Positions 1 through 13,131 of a stretch of DNA of 64,000 nucleotides are shown piece by piece. The translations under genes were made by a program, and so were the position numbers. Every line of letters starts with the position of its first letter. Positions within the stretch are counted from its first letter, which is position 1. Origin of the DNA: Rachycentron canadum (Eukaryota > Chordata > Actinopteri > Carangiformes > Rachycentridae); contig CM076659.1 of NCBI GenBank assembly GCA_038496675.1, forward strand, positions 2,142,110-2,206,109, written 5' to 3'. Below the pieces are notes generated by a model. The model had not been told where the DNA came from. It made no database searches and was given only the letters and a program-made list of their open reading frames with translations.

Positions 1-581
1 TACAAAACATATTTCTGCCTGATTATGTAGATGTTGGTTCACATGTGGCTTCCGTGTGTGAATCCTATAATACTAGTTGTGTGACAAGCACATTACTGTA
101 AATGAAGGTCACTGAACAAAGCCTGTTATTCCTCTGCGGTGACTAATTAAGAAAAAGAACAATTGGCCAATTGACCAATTAATAACAATCCTCTAATCTA
201 CAAAAAGTGATCGGCAGGAGAGATCTGTTGGTGTTTCTTTGCCGTGAAAAGAGAAGCTCCATGGGCGTTCTGCACCAGACGAGATTTAAAAGGTCTTTAA
301 TCTAATTAATCTGAGATAAATAATGGTTTATGCTATTACAAAATTGCTCATAGAGAGGATTACAATACCATAAAATACAAAGTTTTAATGAAAGAAATTG
401 ATATATCTAGCTCTCGCCTTCCCTCTTTCTTTTTCTCTTTATTTCTGCAGTCAGATCAGTACAGCCACCAGAACATACCGTGTTCTGTAATGATAAGATG
501 ATACTGTCTTTAAATAATATAAGGTAAATGATATAATAATCATTTTTATATAGCAGCAAGAAAAAAGAATGTATATTGAAA
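1..581. other. Unique non-coding DNA, no gene seen
   Basis: AT-rich, non-repetitive sequence without a credible reading frame. The one distinctive point is three CCAAT pentamers packed into 162-179 (ATTGG then CCAAT back to back, then another CCAAT), a possible NF-Y arrangement. A TTAATTA-type homeodomain core lies nearby. No splice-flanked exon is visible. Confidence 0.6.
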
Positions 582-815
582 TGTGACTAAGTCGTCTCTA
601 TCAAAGATGGAGGATGAGAATGGATGGATAAACACACAGAAGTAAAGCAGCAATGCTCCAGTCAAAGGCTCAGACTGATCCAGATCTGAACTGACTTCCT
701 TCAGGAGTTTATCACTGAAGTCAGTGTCACACAGGACAAATCAGGGCTTGTTAGAAAGAGCTGATTCTCTAGTTGAAGGAGAAAAAACATGTCTCCAGCT
801 CAAATCACAGAGCAG
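582..815 (-). repeat. Interspersed repeat family B, fragment (copy B1)
   Basis: This stretch is the reverse complement of 57,140-57,360. Shared landmarks are the blocks for 'TCTTTGATAG', 'CCATCCATTCTCATCCTCC', 'CTTCAGTGATAAACTCCTGAAG' and 'AACTAGAGAATCAGCTC'. Only the left third of the family is present. The class (SINE, MITE or LTR fragment) is not known. There is no coding potential. Confidence 0.85.
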
Positions 816-2218
816 TAACACTAAATACAACATGAATAGTAACAACAATAGTGTTAATATTAACTAATGCTACAGCTGTTAAATTAAAGCAAAGGACAGA
901 AATTAGGTAAAGTTAGAGGGAAACTTAAAATATAAATACAATAAAAACCTAATTCAATATACTGAGAAGAGTAGAACCACTAAAAAGCCATAAATAATCT
1001 AAGTAAATGTTTTTTCTATGCAACTGTTTCAGCAGGTGAATAAAGTTCTTCAGGTTGTACACGCGTGTGCTTGTCAAAGCTGTGCTTCACTTCCTATTTA
1101 AACCTTATAGAAAACCAACATGCCTGGGTCTCTAATCCTCACTGCATGCCTTTGAGCGCTCTGGACTCAGTTTGTTTTTCAAATATAAGTTCACTGTAAA
1201 TAGTTGTGAAGCACTTCTCCAAACAGCTCAGAGTGTGACCAAAGCTGCGCTCTCAGACATGTGGACCATCACCATTAGGGTTTTGCATGTTCTTTTTTCC
1301 AGCCTCCAGTATTATGGAATGTCTCCACTGTTTTCAAAGTGTCATGTAGCTGCATGAAGACCCATCAAGCCTTGGCTGGTGAGAAGCTTGCTAGTCTCTA
1401 CGGACGTCTTTTTAGTTGGGGGGGCAAAATACTTGCAATTTGCAAGTGAGATGAGATGTCAAGCTTTTGGACACATGCAGGTGGCTCAAGTTGTCTCCCC
1501 CAGCTGAAGCAGAGAGTATTGGCAAAGTGTTGGTAAAGCTCCACAAGTCTTTGTGAGTTCAGGGAGTGCTGCAATTAATTATGTCCCCCAAGTTTTGACA
1601 CACTTAACATTATGCTGTCACTCCCTCAGAGAGATGACGTTGATGTCTTTATCCCTTGAATGTAATTGCTGACTGGTTGTTACTTTTCTCGCCAACAGCA
1701 AGAAAGAAAGGTGGTCGATCACATTTGATGGAACTTAGATCAGAATTTCACAAAACAGTTGTGTAAAACTAGAAGGGTCTGATTTCTTTTAACATGCGAG
1801 TGACGCATCCACTCAAAGATTGTCAAGTGTTTGGAGAGACAAACAAATGAGACATTGAAGTCATAATCCATGACATTTTTATATAAATAAGTGTCTATTT
1901 TGTAGCTCTCTGGCAGAACTACTGTAACCAGATCTCAGCCCCATGATAACAATAATTCAATATATAGAGCCACCACAGGACATCCAGAGACAAGACAAAA
2001 CAAGACATGCTATTATAAAGTAAATCAATTTTTCTCCTAAATAAGAATTTCTTTCCCAGTCCGACCATTGTCTGTTCCTCATGTGATCATACACACCAAA
2101 ACATTTATTTACAATCTACAGCAGTTCATATAAACCCAAAATGCAACAGCACAACATGCTGTCAACATATAAATAAATAGGATTCTGACAGAGCGCTGAC
2201 AATGAAAGTCATTTTCTG
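816..2218. other. Unique non-coding DNA
   Basis: No repeat match within the window and no recognisable gene. A 61-codon frame at 1,172-1,357 has no domain and a composition unlike a real exon, so it is treated as chance. TAAT-rich words are frequent. Confidence 0.55.
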
Positions 2219-2244
2219 TTTTTTTTTTTTTTTTTTTTTTTTTT
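2219..2244. repeat. Poly-T tract
   Basis: Uninterrupted run of about 26 T. It could be the reversed poly-A tail of an old retroposon, but no body is recognisable beside it. Confidence 0.95.
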
Positions 2245-5200
2245 AAATGTTGGCCATGAGCCGTCACATCAGTGGGCCGGTCTAGAAATCATGAGACAAT
2301 ACACTTAATTCAGCACAGCAATAAAAGCCCTGTCCACGGAAATGATACAGGACTTTTAATTTGAAACAGTTACAGCGTGTGTTTTAGGAAGTTTGTGTTC
2401 AAAATACATTTTTAAGGAGAAGTAGTTTGGTTACAGCTTCAGATGTCAGGTTTTAAAGCTTTCATTTGTTTGTCCTGTAGTTTTAACCGTTGTCTGGTCA
2501 AAATATTGTTATTAAATTATTGTTTTTTCCTTATTTTCTCATATTATTATGGCTGGATAATGAAAATAATCGTTAGTTGCACCTTAGTTCAACAATAGAT
2601 GTTGCAGTACACATCAGAAATTCCTATTTTTTTTCTCAGGTCATTTAATAATGTTTCATTAGCGTCGTAAGTCCTATAAATTCAGCATTTGTTCAGAGTG
2701 TATTTGACTGGCTGGCGTGAGGATGAGGAGATGGGTGTTTGAAGGAGACAGCAGTCGTTAGGTGAGGTGGCGGTTCGTCTGGGGGTACGAGCTTGGAACA
2801 TGCAGTCCCCTCTCCTCGAGCGGTGAACCAGAACCAAGTGGAGTGAGGCTGGTGGGCCACAAGAGCGCCATTGTTCTAGACATTAATCAAACTGAGGAAG
2901 GGCAGGTAGCATTTCCCTAGCCCACCCCACACGCACACCCTGCCAACCTCCATGAATGGACTGCTTTTTTAGCTGGCAGCGATTGGCCATCGGAGCTCAG
3001 AGAGGATGTGTGTCTGTTTAATTAGTGTGATGAGCTCAGCGGAGTTTATGTGCAGTGTCGGACACCAGGTATTAACCCCTCGAGTTTGACCCTGCCAGGG
3101 GGGTGGCCGACCTCAATCTTGACATGTCTTTCTTTCCACTGTTCTCGCTTTCCCTCTTTTCATTAGAAAAAGACAGATTAGACAGGGGAAGGCAGACTGG
3201 AAGAGGGGGAGACTGGTAAACCCCAGCCTTCGTTTTTTACCGGCCCCTCTTTGTAGGCCTGCCCTCAGATGAAGAGAATAACCCTGCTATGATACCTCTA
3301 ATGATGCTGTCATTAGGATGCTGAGTTGTGGTCTGCTGCCCAGAATTTTAAAGGCTTTTCACTCTTAACTTAACGCTATCACATGTGTAGATACAGACAT
3401 ATGTTTGGCCGATTTCTTTGATGGTTTGAAGAGCAGTAGAAGCTGTTTCCAGTATGACCTAAATCATCTCAGTTATTAAAATGACCCCCCTCCTGACACA
3501 AAGGAATTATCTAGATGCTGAAAGACACATGCAAAACCATAATTAGAGCTGTGGTCTCCTTCGCTCTGTACCATAAACAGCCATATAAATGACACATAGA
3601 TCATCCACTGGCAGCTGCCTTACATACGCTTCGGATGAGAGAGTGCAACGTGTTAACATCACCCAGGGGCACTGTTTTCTAATTCATTTAACCACAGCAG
3701 TGTTTTCCTAAGAGCTTCAGCTGGCAATTAAAAACCATGAAAAGATACGAAAACATTCTTACCATGCCAGACGCACTTTCCACAAAGGTAAAACAACCAC
3801 TTCAGGCGCAATCAAAGCTTAGGATATCATCCTTTATCGGATTATGCACTTTATTAGTTCAGTGGAACAAACACCAGCACTTGAGGGGTATCTACTTTAG
3901 GATTATAATGCCTCTTTTGCTCACAGATGACTGGTTTATGCAAAGGGCAATTAATTAGTAAGAGTAAAAGTTTCCTTGTCTTTCTAATATTCAAGCTAAT
4001 GGTCCAGAGAAAGTGACGTGGTCCGTGCAGGAGCACACATCCAAAAAGTTAAAGGGCACTTGGAGGACACTTCCACTGATGAGTTATGGTAATGATTTGA
4101 GAAACTAGTTTGGATTAATTCTATAAACGGCTAATTTGTTAAACCATCTGGCAATCATTTAAAAGCTTTTAGCTCATGTGGCCCAGTCCAGCCAGGGATT
4201 TTTATAGGATTACAGCATAAGGACATCCTATAGCGCGTTATGCAAGCGAGTGTAACACACAGCAGAGTGAAAGGTGACGGAAGAAGTGAAGAAACTTTGA
4301 ATACTGAGTGATGTTCACTCTGATTTTAAAAATATTTTCTGTCGATAAACATAGATCTTTCCCTTATTTTTTTTATTCGTTATTTCACCAGAACAAGAAA
4401 AAAATCCCAGTTTTCTCTCAAAGAGTGATTCAGGCTCGGGGTTGTGTTTATTAATATCACCCTTGCTACTAAGGGAGTGAGGAACAAAGAACTAGAGTCA
4501 CAGCATGTCAGCTCTCTAAAAGGCAGTGTTTGCTGCACCCCCTCTGAAAACACTTTATTAATTGGATTTAGATATTTGCAAAATGATCTATTTAATGGGA
4601 TTACCACTCGTATAATGATCTTATTTATGAGGGAAGCAATCCAAGCTTTGGGGCGGGCTGATAATGCATTTCCAGCTCTTTGGCAGTTAATGTTGTGTTA
4701 CAAGGGAAGATAAAGTTGAAGCCCCGTTGTAAGTGAATAGGTGAGTTAGCCCGTTGAAATGGAGCTGGTGTGGTGGCAGGTCAGACGGGCTCGAGTGGCC
4801 GCACTCGCATTCCAGGGGCCTGTCTGGACGGGAGGCTCAGACCTGCTGAACTCCGTACAAGTTCAAGGCAGACGTGAAGAGGGAATGCAGAGGAGATAGA
4901 GTCCCCCCCCCCCCAACCCCACCTCAGCAGCAGCATAATGGCCCTTTCTTACATCTTTATCCACCTCAATATCTCGCTGAAGCTTTTACAGACCATGTTT
5001 CCACTTAAATGCCTACAGGATAAGTCCTTCCTCCCCTCCACTCCTCTCTACAGCAGTGTTGATGTCAGAAAAGTAAAAGAAAGTGGGCAGAAATGTACAT
5101 ATACGTTGGACAAAATAACACAAAGAGAATATTTGCAGTTGTTTATTGTAGCTCTTTAAATGAATGTCTCATGTTTGCCAAGACATTTAAGCTGTTGGAT

Positions 5201-5660
5201 GTTTTCCCTCATGGAGGTTTTAGCTCTGTTTTATATCTTTTTAGTGTTGAGCCACTAATGCAAAAAAAAAAAAAAAAAAAAAAAAGTATATATGTAAATG
5301 TACTTCTTTTCTGCAGAGCACACAGACTTTAAAACATTACCATTTCAATATAACATTTGATTTATATGTGTTTAAAAAATAGGTTATAATCTCTTACTTT
5401 AAAAGGATGTATTCTCAAATGAGATTATGCTAATAGACTGTAATTTGCATAAAACGGGTGGAAATATTAAACCAGATTAAAAATTCTGAAAATTTAAGAG
5501 TTTTATTCATGCTGTTAGTCAACAAATATATTCATTCTCCCCGAGAATATTAGAGCCTAAATGTGACACTGGAGAAAACAAACTGTGTTGCAGTATTATC
5601 GCCCCCAGTGAGCAGTGTTTTCTTGTTTATTGCTAAAATACAGGATACAGTTTACTACGC
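2245..5660. other. Unique non-coding DNA, CNE-like blocks
   Basis: No gene is recognised. The parts at about 2,860-3,100, 3,360-3,960 and 4,140-4,710 are dense, non-repetitive, balanced in composition and rich in TAAT/ATTA cores, which is how deeply conserved developmental enhancers of vertebrates usually look. Frames of 60-90 codons (3,737-3,958; 4,444-4,713; 4,938-5,159) encode nothing I recognise. A C12 run lies at 4,903-4,914 and a poly-A run at 5,262-5,285. CNE status is inference from appearance only. Confidence 0.4.
5262..5285. repeat. Poly-A tract
   Basis: Pure run of about 24 A, followed by AT-rich unique sequence. Confidence 0.95.
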
Positions 5661-5662
5661 TA

Positions 5663-6200
5663 TATAGCAAGTATGAAGCAAATTATTTTTTCATTTGTGC
5701 TTTTAGGAAATCTGGGGGTAATATTTGATGGTAACAATAATCAAGTCAAACATGTGGTTCAGTCTTGTTTTTACCAGCTCAGATCATCTCTAAAATCATA
5801 TCATTTCTATTGCAGAGCTACAGGAAGTCGTGCACCTACTTATTCATTTTCAGCTTGATTATTGTAATGCACTTTATTCTGGTATCATCCATCCCTCCGT
5901 CCACCGTCTTCAGCCCACTCCAAACGCTGCCGCTTGTCTTCTTACAGGTTCTGACAGGTACGGTCACATGACTCTGGTCCTCGCCTTTCATTGGCTGTTA
6001 GATTCAGGATTTTGATTGATTGAGTTTTAAAGCTTTAAATTGACCCGGTATGAGCCCAACTGAGAGGTGAGGTCTTTGGTAGGAGGCCTCATTTTGTTTT
6101 GCTGCTACTTTACTTTTTTGTGGTTATAATTTTTCTTGTAAAGACCTTGTCAAGAAAAATTGTATATGAATAAAGTTATTATTATTATTATTATTATTAA
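5663..6200 (+). mobile_element. L2-like LINE, decayed 3' end (reverse transcriptase C-terminus)
   Basis: The translation shows the C-terminal end of a non-LTR reverse transcriptase. 'LGVIFD' is read in one frame near 5,706, and 'LDYCNALYSG', 'RLQPTPNAAACLLTG' and 'HMTLVLAFHWL' in another frame from 5,830 to about 6,000. These match the usual L2-clade words LGVIFD, LDYCNAL, LQ.QNAAARLLT and HITPVL.SLHWLP. At least one frameshift separates the halves, and stops follow the HWL word, so the copy is dead. The 3' end is an AT-rich tail closing in a (TTA)n run at 6,177-6,200, as expected of LINE tails. It is strongly 5' truncated. The clade call (L2 rather than a near relative) is from memory of the motif set. 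Confidence 0.85.
6177..6200. repeat. (TTA)n microsatellite, LINE 3' tail
   Basis: About eight TTA units end the LINE fragment. Short tandem tails are typical for this LINE group. Confidence 0.9.
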
Positions 6201-9200
6201 CCTGCAAAAAAGTGTTTTTTTGTTTTTCTGACTCTTATTTTCATAACCATTAATCTTGTACATAGATTGAAAGTGATTCAGGTTTTGAATCGTGTTCCTC
6301 CCCCTTAAGGCCCCCAGTTTCTCCCCCGTCTTCTCCTCAGCCCTCTGTTCAGTGACTAGTACAGCTCAGTATGGATTATTTTAAAATATACAGTATATAA
6401 ACCTCTGTGTCCACTTATTTCCTGTACAATTAAATCATTGAATAACAAAAAATATAAAGTGAATTAAGGCCAGTAAAAAATATAAGCTTGTATTTTTATT
6501 ACCAAAATAATAGCAATCATATTTTCATTAAATATAGAAAATAAGCCAAAATAAAAACAATCAGTGTTTCTCACTTCTGCTTAAAACACACCTAACTAAT
6601 CCTCTAATTTTTCAAACTAGTCTATCTGTAATCAAATATATAATTTCTGAGGCAACACATACACACCCCCACTTCCATTGTCAGTACTGAAGCCATGAAA
6701 ACTTATTTCCTTTCCTTTGAAACAATCTAATCTGGGAAATTAAATAGGAGAGCAAGACGGTCCGTTAATTCAAATAAAATCCATCCACTAAGAAGCTATT
6801 AATTGGTCATATAAAATATTCAGCATTCCTCTCAGCCCGTTTTAATGGCATATTGAAAATTAATAGTTTGCCATTTTGGAATTAATGGACTATTGCTCAG
6901 GTTCCTTGTTAATATTAGTACAGTATATTGCCCCAGGAACATCATATTAACGGTGCAGGCTAAGAGATCAACAGCAACTCAGGTGAGGAGATTTTTAAAA
7001 CTACAACAAACACACTGACTCCTTCCAGACAGGCACCCGTGGACCTGAAAGCATCGCATGAGGATTGAATGTATGTGAATATCACTGGCGTGATTTCCCT
7101 TGGTTTCTGTGTTTTTCCCACCACGAGCAGTTATGGCAGAAAACACTTGATAACCTCAGCTGACTTCTGTTGGCCCACCCCTGCAGTGACTCAAACGTGC
7201 AGCAGCTCTGCAGCCCTGGTTTGTCATGTTCTGCACACTGCCCCTTGTGGTGCACTACAGACTACAGATTGAGATTGTGACTTGGCAGCAAGATCCTCTC
7301 TTTGCCCTGAGGCTTACACATTTGTACACTCATTTATTTATTGGTTTATTTGAATAGCTTTGCTATTGTGAACTTTGGATACGTTTTGTATTTTCGTTTT
7401 GTCTCGCCACAATACAGTCCGGAGTGATATTTCTTCCAACTGGCAGCGCCGCATTCTGTCACAGCTTTCCCTGCTCTCTGCTAGAGTTAAAATTATCTTT
7501 ACAATATGTTATGCAAAAGGCTCCCTCTCATTATGGCTGGGCAGGGAAGACCCTCTATAAAATTAGTGTGAAAACCTGACATCCCTTGTGTAAGGCTTTA
7601 ATCGACTGCAGATGGCCGGTGTCTGTTCCTTGCGATCGTGGAGTTAGTGCTTTCTAAATAATCGCTCAATGGGTTGTTCTTAATGTATATGTGAACCCTG
7701 CCTATTTGACCTGAACTCAACTACTAGACATATTACACATATTTGGTATATTATGTGTGTTTTTGAAGTTTCAATTTTGTTGATATAGATTTATGAAGTG
7801 TCGGCGACTGAGGTCACCGCCCTATTAGAGATTTATGAAATGCCCATGAAGCACCGTGATTTAAGGTCAATAAATCATGCCAACCACTTTTATTACGGTA
7901 CAAAGTGCCATAAGCCTGATTGAATACACCTCCTGGTTTCAAAGTCCAAAGTGATAATGCAGTTTTTTCGGTTTAAGGTCATCCGTTTCAGAGGCTTTCA
8001 CCACATTTGTTAGAGCAGAGTCATCATGAAATTCATTTAATCACAAAGCATTAATGTTTTTCTGGATCCTTTGTGATGGTTGCTGTCTGAGAAGCCCCTA
8101 ATGATACAGCTGCTATAAACCTCATAGCCCCCAAAGCCTTTTTTATTTCAAATGTGGCTGAATATGAACTGAATCATTGTAAAGTAGAGCTTTTGTCCAC
8201 ACATCCTGCTGGCAGTTTTCCTGAAGTCCACTGAATAGAAGCATCAAAATGTAGAGAATCGCTCTGGATCCTCCTCAGAAAAACAAAAGTATTGCTGCTT
8301 AAGTGGGAATCTGAGGAAGGTATGTGTCTCAACAAGGTGGAGGTGATAATCTGAAGGTGACGGGGGTTGTAGATGTGAGGTGTAAAGGATGTGGATCAGT
8401 TTTTTATCACTTGCACAGGCTTATAATGTAGGTTTCTTTCATTGGGAGCGGTGGGCGTAAGTGTTGTGTTCTGGTGGGCAGAGACAGTTAATGTCCCAGA
8501 TCTACAGTATGAATAAAGTCATATTGTGAAGTGTGTGGGCTGATATGCTTGGCAGTCAACCCTGACAAGTAGATTAGCTCTTACTGGGCCACCTCTGAAT
8601 GGCGTGCACACGACTCAAGCGTTTCCAGTCACAACGCTACATATCAAACATCTAACGCCCAGCAACACAGATGAAAGCACATCAAAACACGGAGGAGAGA
8701 AAAAAAAAAAAAAAAAAACCTGCTGTATGTTATGTGGCTTCTCCACAGCTGCAATGGTTAACAGGAGTCAAAAATTGGCATGTCTAAAAAGTGGGATAAT
8801 GATTATAAATGTGACAGGCTGAAAACTAATTACAATTGTCTCACTGTGTTTTCCAATAATGCCTCTAACATTTCTATAAAACTCATTTAAATCTTCCACA
8901 AGTCCAAAATTCAGTCTTGCTCTAAAGCCATTTGGCACATTTTTCTTCAGTTTACATTTAGAGAGGATTAGCTGAAGAGCTGAAAATAATCATGCCAGAT
9001 GTCTGCTACAGCGAGAAAACTGCCTCCCCGGTGGGCATTTGATTTTATTGAGTTTTTATCAGTCTTAAGTGAATACACTCAGGGATCTTCATAATGCACG
9101 GCCTCATGTTGTGAAGTCATGTACAGAAACCGAATATCATGTCACATTTTACAATAACAGTAAAAAAAAACAAAAACAAACACACCCATAGCTCATGTGA

Positions 9201-9520
9201 ATGTATGAGGAGGAGTTCAAACAGTCAGCAACAGTCTGTTTATAGCCAAGTTAAACAGACAACACGTAGCTTAACTGGGCAGACTGGTGGAACAAACAGC
9301 ATTATAAATAAGCCAAGTTCAATGACAGGTTTAAACACTAAACCACATCTGTGCACTTTATAAAAGCCATGGTAAATGTCACTGTCTTTAAAAACGTGTC
9401 TGAAATTCAGCTGTCAGTCACACCGGCTCATTAAAGTTACTAGATGATGAGCGAATGGAATTAAGGATTATGGGAATTTTTAGAAAAGACAATAGAAGTA
9501 ATTAAATTATTTAGGGAAAA
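6201..9520. other. Unique non-coding DNA, CNE-like near 6.7-7.0 kb and 7.8-8.1 kb
   Basis: No gene is recognised. The block 6,720-6,990 ('AATTAATAG', 'GGAATTAATGG') and the block 7,800-8,110 look like CNEs: long unique stretches with homeodomain cores and no repeats. A poly-A run sits at 8,700-8,718. Short frames (7,069-7,272; 8,604-8,822; 9,139-9,363) have no domain. Confidence 0.4.
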
Positions 9521-12246
9521 AAAAGATGGATAAACAGTTGGGCGTCACTTTCTGCGACCTGTCCCACATTTTTCATGGTCTTCCTCTGAGACCGGGGCAG
9601 TGTTTGTTGGATTTGTTTTTTAGCTTTAATGAGCTCCACTGGAATGCAGTGTCTCCCACATGTCTATGTGGAGGACGGGGCCATCTTATTGCTGCCACAT
9701 GTTGGGCTCCTAGTGACTCTTCCAGGCTTGTGTGGTCAGCCAGTTCAAAGCGCCCGGGCTCATTTGTTATACAACTTTATGTAACAACGAGCCGATGCTT
9801 CAGCGTGTCTGAGGAGGCAACAAAGGAACGCCGCCATTCTTTCTTTGTCCTAACTGGCTCTGCCCAGAGAGACTTTCAGATCATCTGTTTCTCTAATTAG
9901 CATGTTTGCTAGGACAATATGGGTTATTGTATTTCAACATGGCGCAGAAATCCTTTATTTGAGTCCGGTGCGTGTTTGAACTCTGACAGTAATGTTTGTT
10001 GGATGGTTAGGGCGAACAGTAGTAGTTGATCACTGTCATAGCTGGAGCGCTGCGCCGTGCCACATATGGCAACAATCTGGCGTGGTAATCCAGTCTTGAG
10101 GTTATGAGTGACTAGGTGTGGGTTCCCTGGATCAGACCGGCCTCATCAATTCCTCCGTTAGCCACGTCTGTGCAGGAGTCGGTGGCGGAGCCCCTGCTGG
10201 TGGGTTGACAGGACATCTCAGCAAAAGCACAGAGTCGGGCCTCAATGAGCTCCCCTCAAGTAACGTTTTCACTTATGAAGAGGAGGAGAAGAAAGATGGA
10301 GGAAAGCTAAGCAACATGTCAATCCGGGGCCCTGCAGTTCTCCTTCAATCCCCTACTTGCACCTTAATCAAATCCATGTTGGATTGTTAAAACTGGACTC
10401 TTTTTTTTTTTTTTAAAAAGGCTCTTGACCACTTAATACCACACACTTACAGCAAATAACCTGTTTTTCCTTTTTCACACATCGATTCCCCGGGGATGTT
10501 TTCAGCTTCACTAGACTGGCAAGTCTTCAGGGACCAGGTCCACTGCATGTGCTGGCTAGTAGGCCATTTGCAATAATCTCCTTTTTACCGTTTAGAGGCT
10601 AATTATGTAACATTACACCTGCCTCCCTGAGCCTTGGCTCTGGCATAGTGCAGAATGAGTTGCTTTTTCCCCCCACTACTCATAGGGGTGGTTAGAGTTT
10701 CTTAATGAGATTAGCCCAAAGCTCAAATCTGCTTTGTGTCCCTTGCTATATGGCGAGATACTGGATCAGCGGAATCAAAGCTAAGAGGGGGAGTCATTGG
10801 AAGATGCAGGCGGCCGACCTCGTTTCTGTCTCCCCACCAACCCCCCTGCGTGTGACTTGGACGGGATTCGTCGCTATCACACATGACATTGTGTGTGAGC
10901 TTTGCATAAGAAATATCTTTGTCTCACTGTGATGTTTGCTTGCTTCAGTGTTTTCGTGCTTTTCCTTTATCTTGCTGTCCAGTTTATATTTGCTATTGGA
11001 TCAAACTTCTCAATAGTCATTTTCAGAATTGAGGACAGATGGGTTAAATATTGAACGAAATAATAAAAAAAAAAAAAAAAAGCTTTTCCACCAGTCTGGC
11101 ATATAAACTTGTCTAGCTGTGGTTGCTGTACTACTGTATTTTTTTTTGCCTTAATTAACTCAAAATATCTTGTATTTAACCACAACTTCTAAGGCCAGGC
11201 TTTAAGTCTTATTTGTCAGTAACACATAATGTGCAAGACAGAGCTATATAAAGACAGAACCACACCACCCACAACAGCCCATCTGCATTGGGAGCCTTTC
11301 TTCCTCTAATTTATTGGGGCCCTAATGTCCCTGTGACTTTCAACTCAGACAAAAGATGAAAAACCAACAATGGAGTCCGGACAGAATTACACACACACAC
11401 GGAGACTTACATGCACAGCGATGTATACAAGCACGCAAACAACTTTAGCAGCAAATTCCCAGAGTGAAAGACAATTCTCAGTGAACGCAGCAAAGAGATA
11501 ACATGTAAATATTTTGCCCACTTGCTCAGAATATGATGTTGATTAAGAGAGTAAAGGTTAAGGTTAGGGAAGGGGCAAGGATTAGTAGTATGGGCTGCGT
11601 CTAGGGTTACCATAACAGCCTGGCTGCTGGGACTAGTAATAACAACAGAAGTAATAATAATCACAGACTAATTGATTGAACCCTGTGGCTTCTTTGTAAG
11701 AGTCATATTTGTAAAGCTTAAGCTTTCACTATAGCTGCTGAAGTAATGCATCAGTTGCTAGTCTGACACTTTTTTTTTTTTTTTTTTTGCTGCATTGTGG
11801 AATAAAAATAAAATTATTTTCCTTTAATTCTTGACTTTTTAAATGTTCTCCTCATTACCATTGTATTGACTTATCTATACTTGTGATGCTGAGCATTCTG
11901 GTCCCTCTGTATGAGATCCTATCATTGCATTGTAGTTTGTTGAATTTACAAAGAAGCCCAGAAGCCCTGGAGCTATATACTGCTACAGAGAGCTATTTGC
12001 TCTGCGTCAGCGGAGTATCCTGTCATGGAGAGAAAATCCCGTTTGAAGTATGGCCCCCGTCTTTCACACTGACGATAATGCTCCTGGCTTTATCATGTCC
12101 TCCGTGCAAAGCCCATGTCTTCTCTTTTGTCCGGCTCCCTCTCCCCCACTCCTGCACACCCCCTGGCTTTCCTCTTTTGTGTCACTCTCTGTCACATTGC
12201 TACCCGTTCACTGTGAGGAGAAGCAGTCCAAACCTTATCCCCCCGA
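9521..12246. other. Unique non-coding DNA, several open frames without homology
   Basis: The frame at 9,526-9,900 (124 codons) and the one at 11,883-12,311 (142 codons) are the longest here. Both are rich in Ser, Cys and Pro in a way typical of translated non-coding DNA, and neither has a domain, signal or splice context that I can defend. Poly-A/T tracts lie at 10,401-10,414, 11,066-11,081 and 11,770-11,788. A short degenerate GGTTAGGG-like stretch occurs near 11,556-11,570. The block 10,450-10,760 looks CNE-like. Confidence 0.45.
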
Positions 12247-12266
12247 GGCATGCTGGGAAGTGTAGT
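12247..12266 (-). promoter_or_regulatory. ZNF143/STAF (SBS) consensus site
   Basis: On the minus strand the sequence reads ACTACACTTCCCAGCATGCC, which matches the long ZNF143/STAF binding word (ACTACAnTTCCCAGnATGC) at every informative base. This zinc-finger protein binds promoters of snRNA and protein genes and also occurs at distal loop anchors. There is no adjacent PSE/TATA arrangement of an snRNA gene, and no exon is visible. Binding in this genome is not shown. A 20-base match is unlikely to be chance in 64 kb. Confidence 0.7.
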
Positions 12267-13131
12267 CGGGAGTCTGGGGATTGTTGGTTCAGTTTTTTGG
12301 GACTTTGCTGATATCAGCAACTTGAAACTGATTGTGCAGCCTAATGCGCTTTATGTTTCAACTGGAAGTGTAATATTTTTCATGGTGAAAGCTTCATGAA
12401 ATTTAAATCGACCATCATTTGCTGTAAACACAATATTATAGATGTTGAATAAAAATGCATCTTTTGATTTTATTTATAAGGTTTTATGGATGAATAAATT
12501 CTAAGGTAAATACTTAGCATTTTAAATTAGATACATTATTAGTATTCATTCTGCTCTAGCTGTTCCTAAATCCACAGCTCAAATGCAAATGCACTGCAGT
12601 CTTTTCCATCCGTGGCTTTGTTGGCCTCTCAGAAACCTTAAGCCGGTATCTTAAATAGGGGCCTCTCATGGCATATGCATGCGCAGTATCTTATCTGGTG
12701 AATATCACAATCATTCCCTAGGACATCAAATATTTAAACAGGCCATACAAACAAGAGACAGGAGGGGGGGCATTGAAACAAGCCTTTTGTGGGGCCTGTG
12801 CAAAAACAATAAATGTGCTACCAGCTCTCAATATTTTCATATTCAATGACTCTGTATGATCCATATGATCCCGACATAAAGAGGGTCTGTGAACCCTCTC
12901 TCTTAAACTGTAGCAGGCATATATTACCAGGCTTAGAGCTTGGCAAGCTCCGTATCCCAAAATAGATTTCAACAATACTCTATGAGGATGCATTAAATAA
13001 ATCTCTGCTCAGCTAATCCGTGGAACAGTTCACATTTTCGAGAGAGACACTCCGGTAGGACAAAAGCACCGCTCTGCTCGCCGCGCCTTCATCTGGGGAC
13101 AGACACACAGAAAGAGAGATATTTAGAGCGA

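Noticed and set aside
7238..7262. GCACCACAAGGGGCAG (minus strand) as a CTCF site
   Set aside because: One base is missing between the two conserved halves, so spacing is wrong.
11546..11590. GGTTAGGG-like stretch as interstitial telomere repeat
   Set aside because: Only one or two degenerate units are present; not a tandem array.
11883..12311. 142-codon open frame, plus strand
   Set aside because: No recognisable family. It runs through the ZNF143 word, and the composition is that of random DNA.
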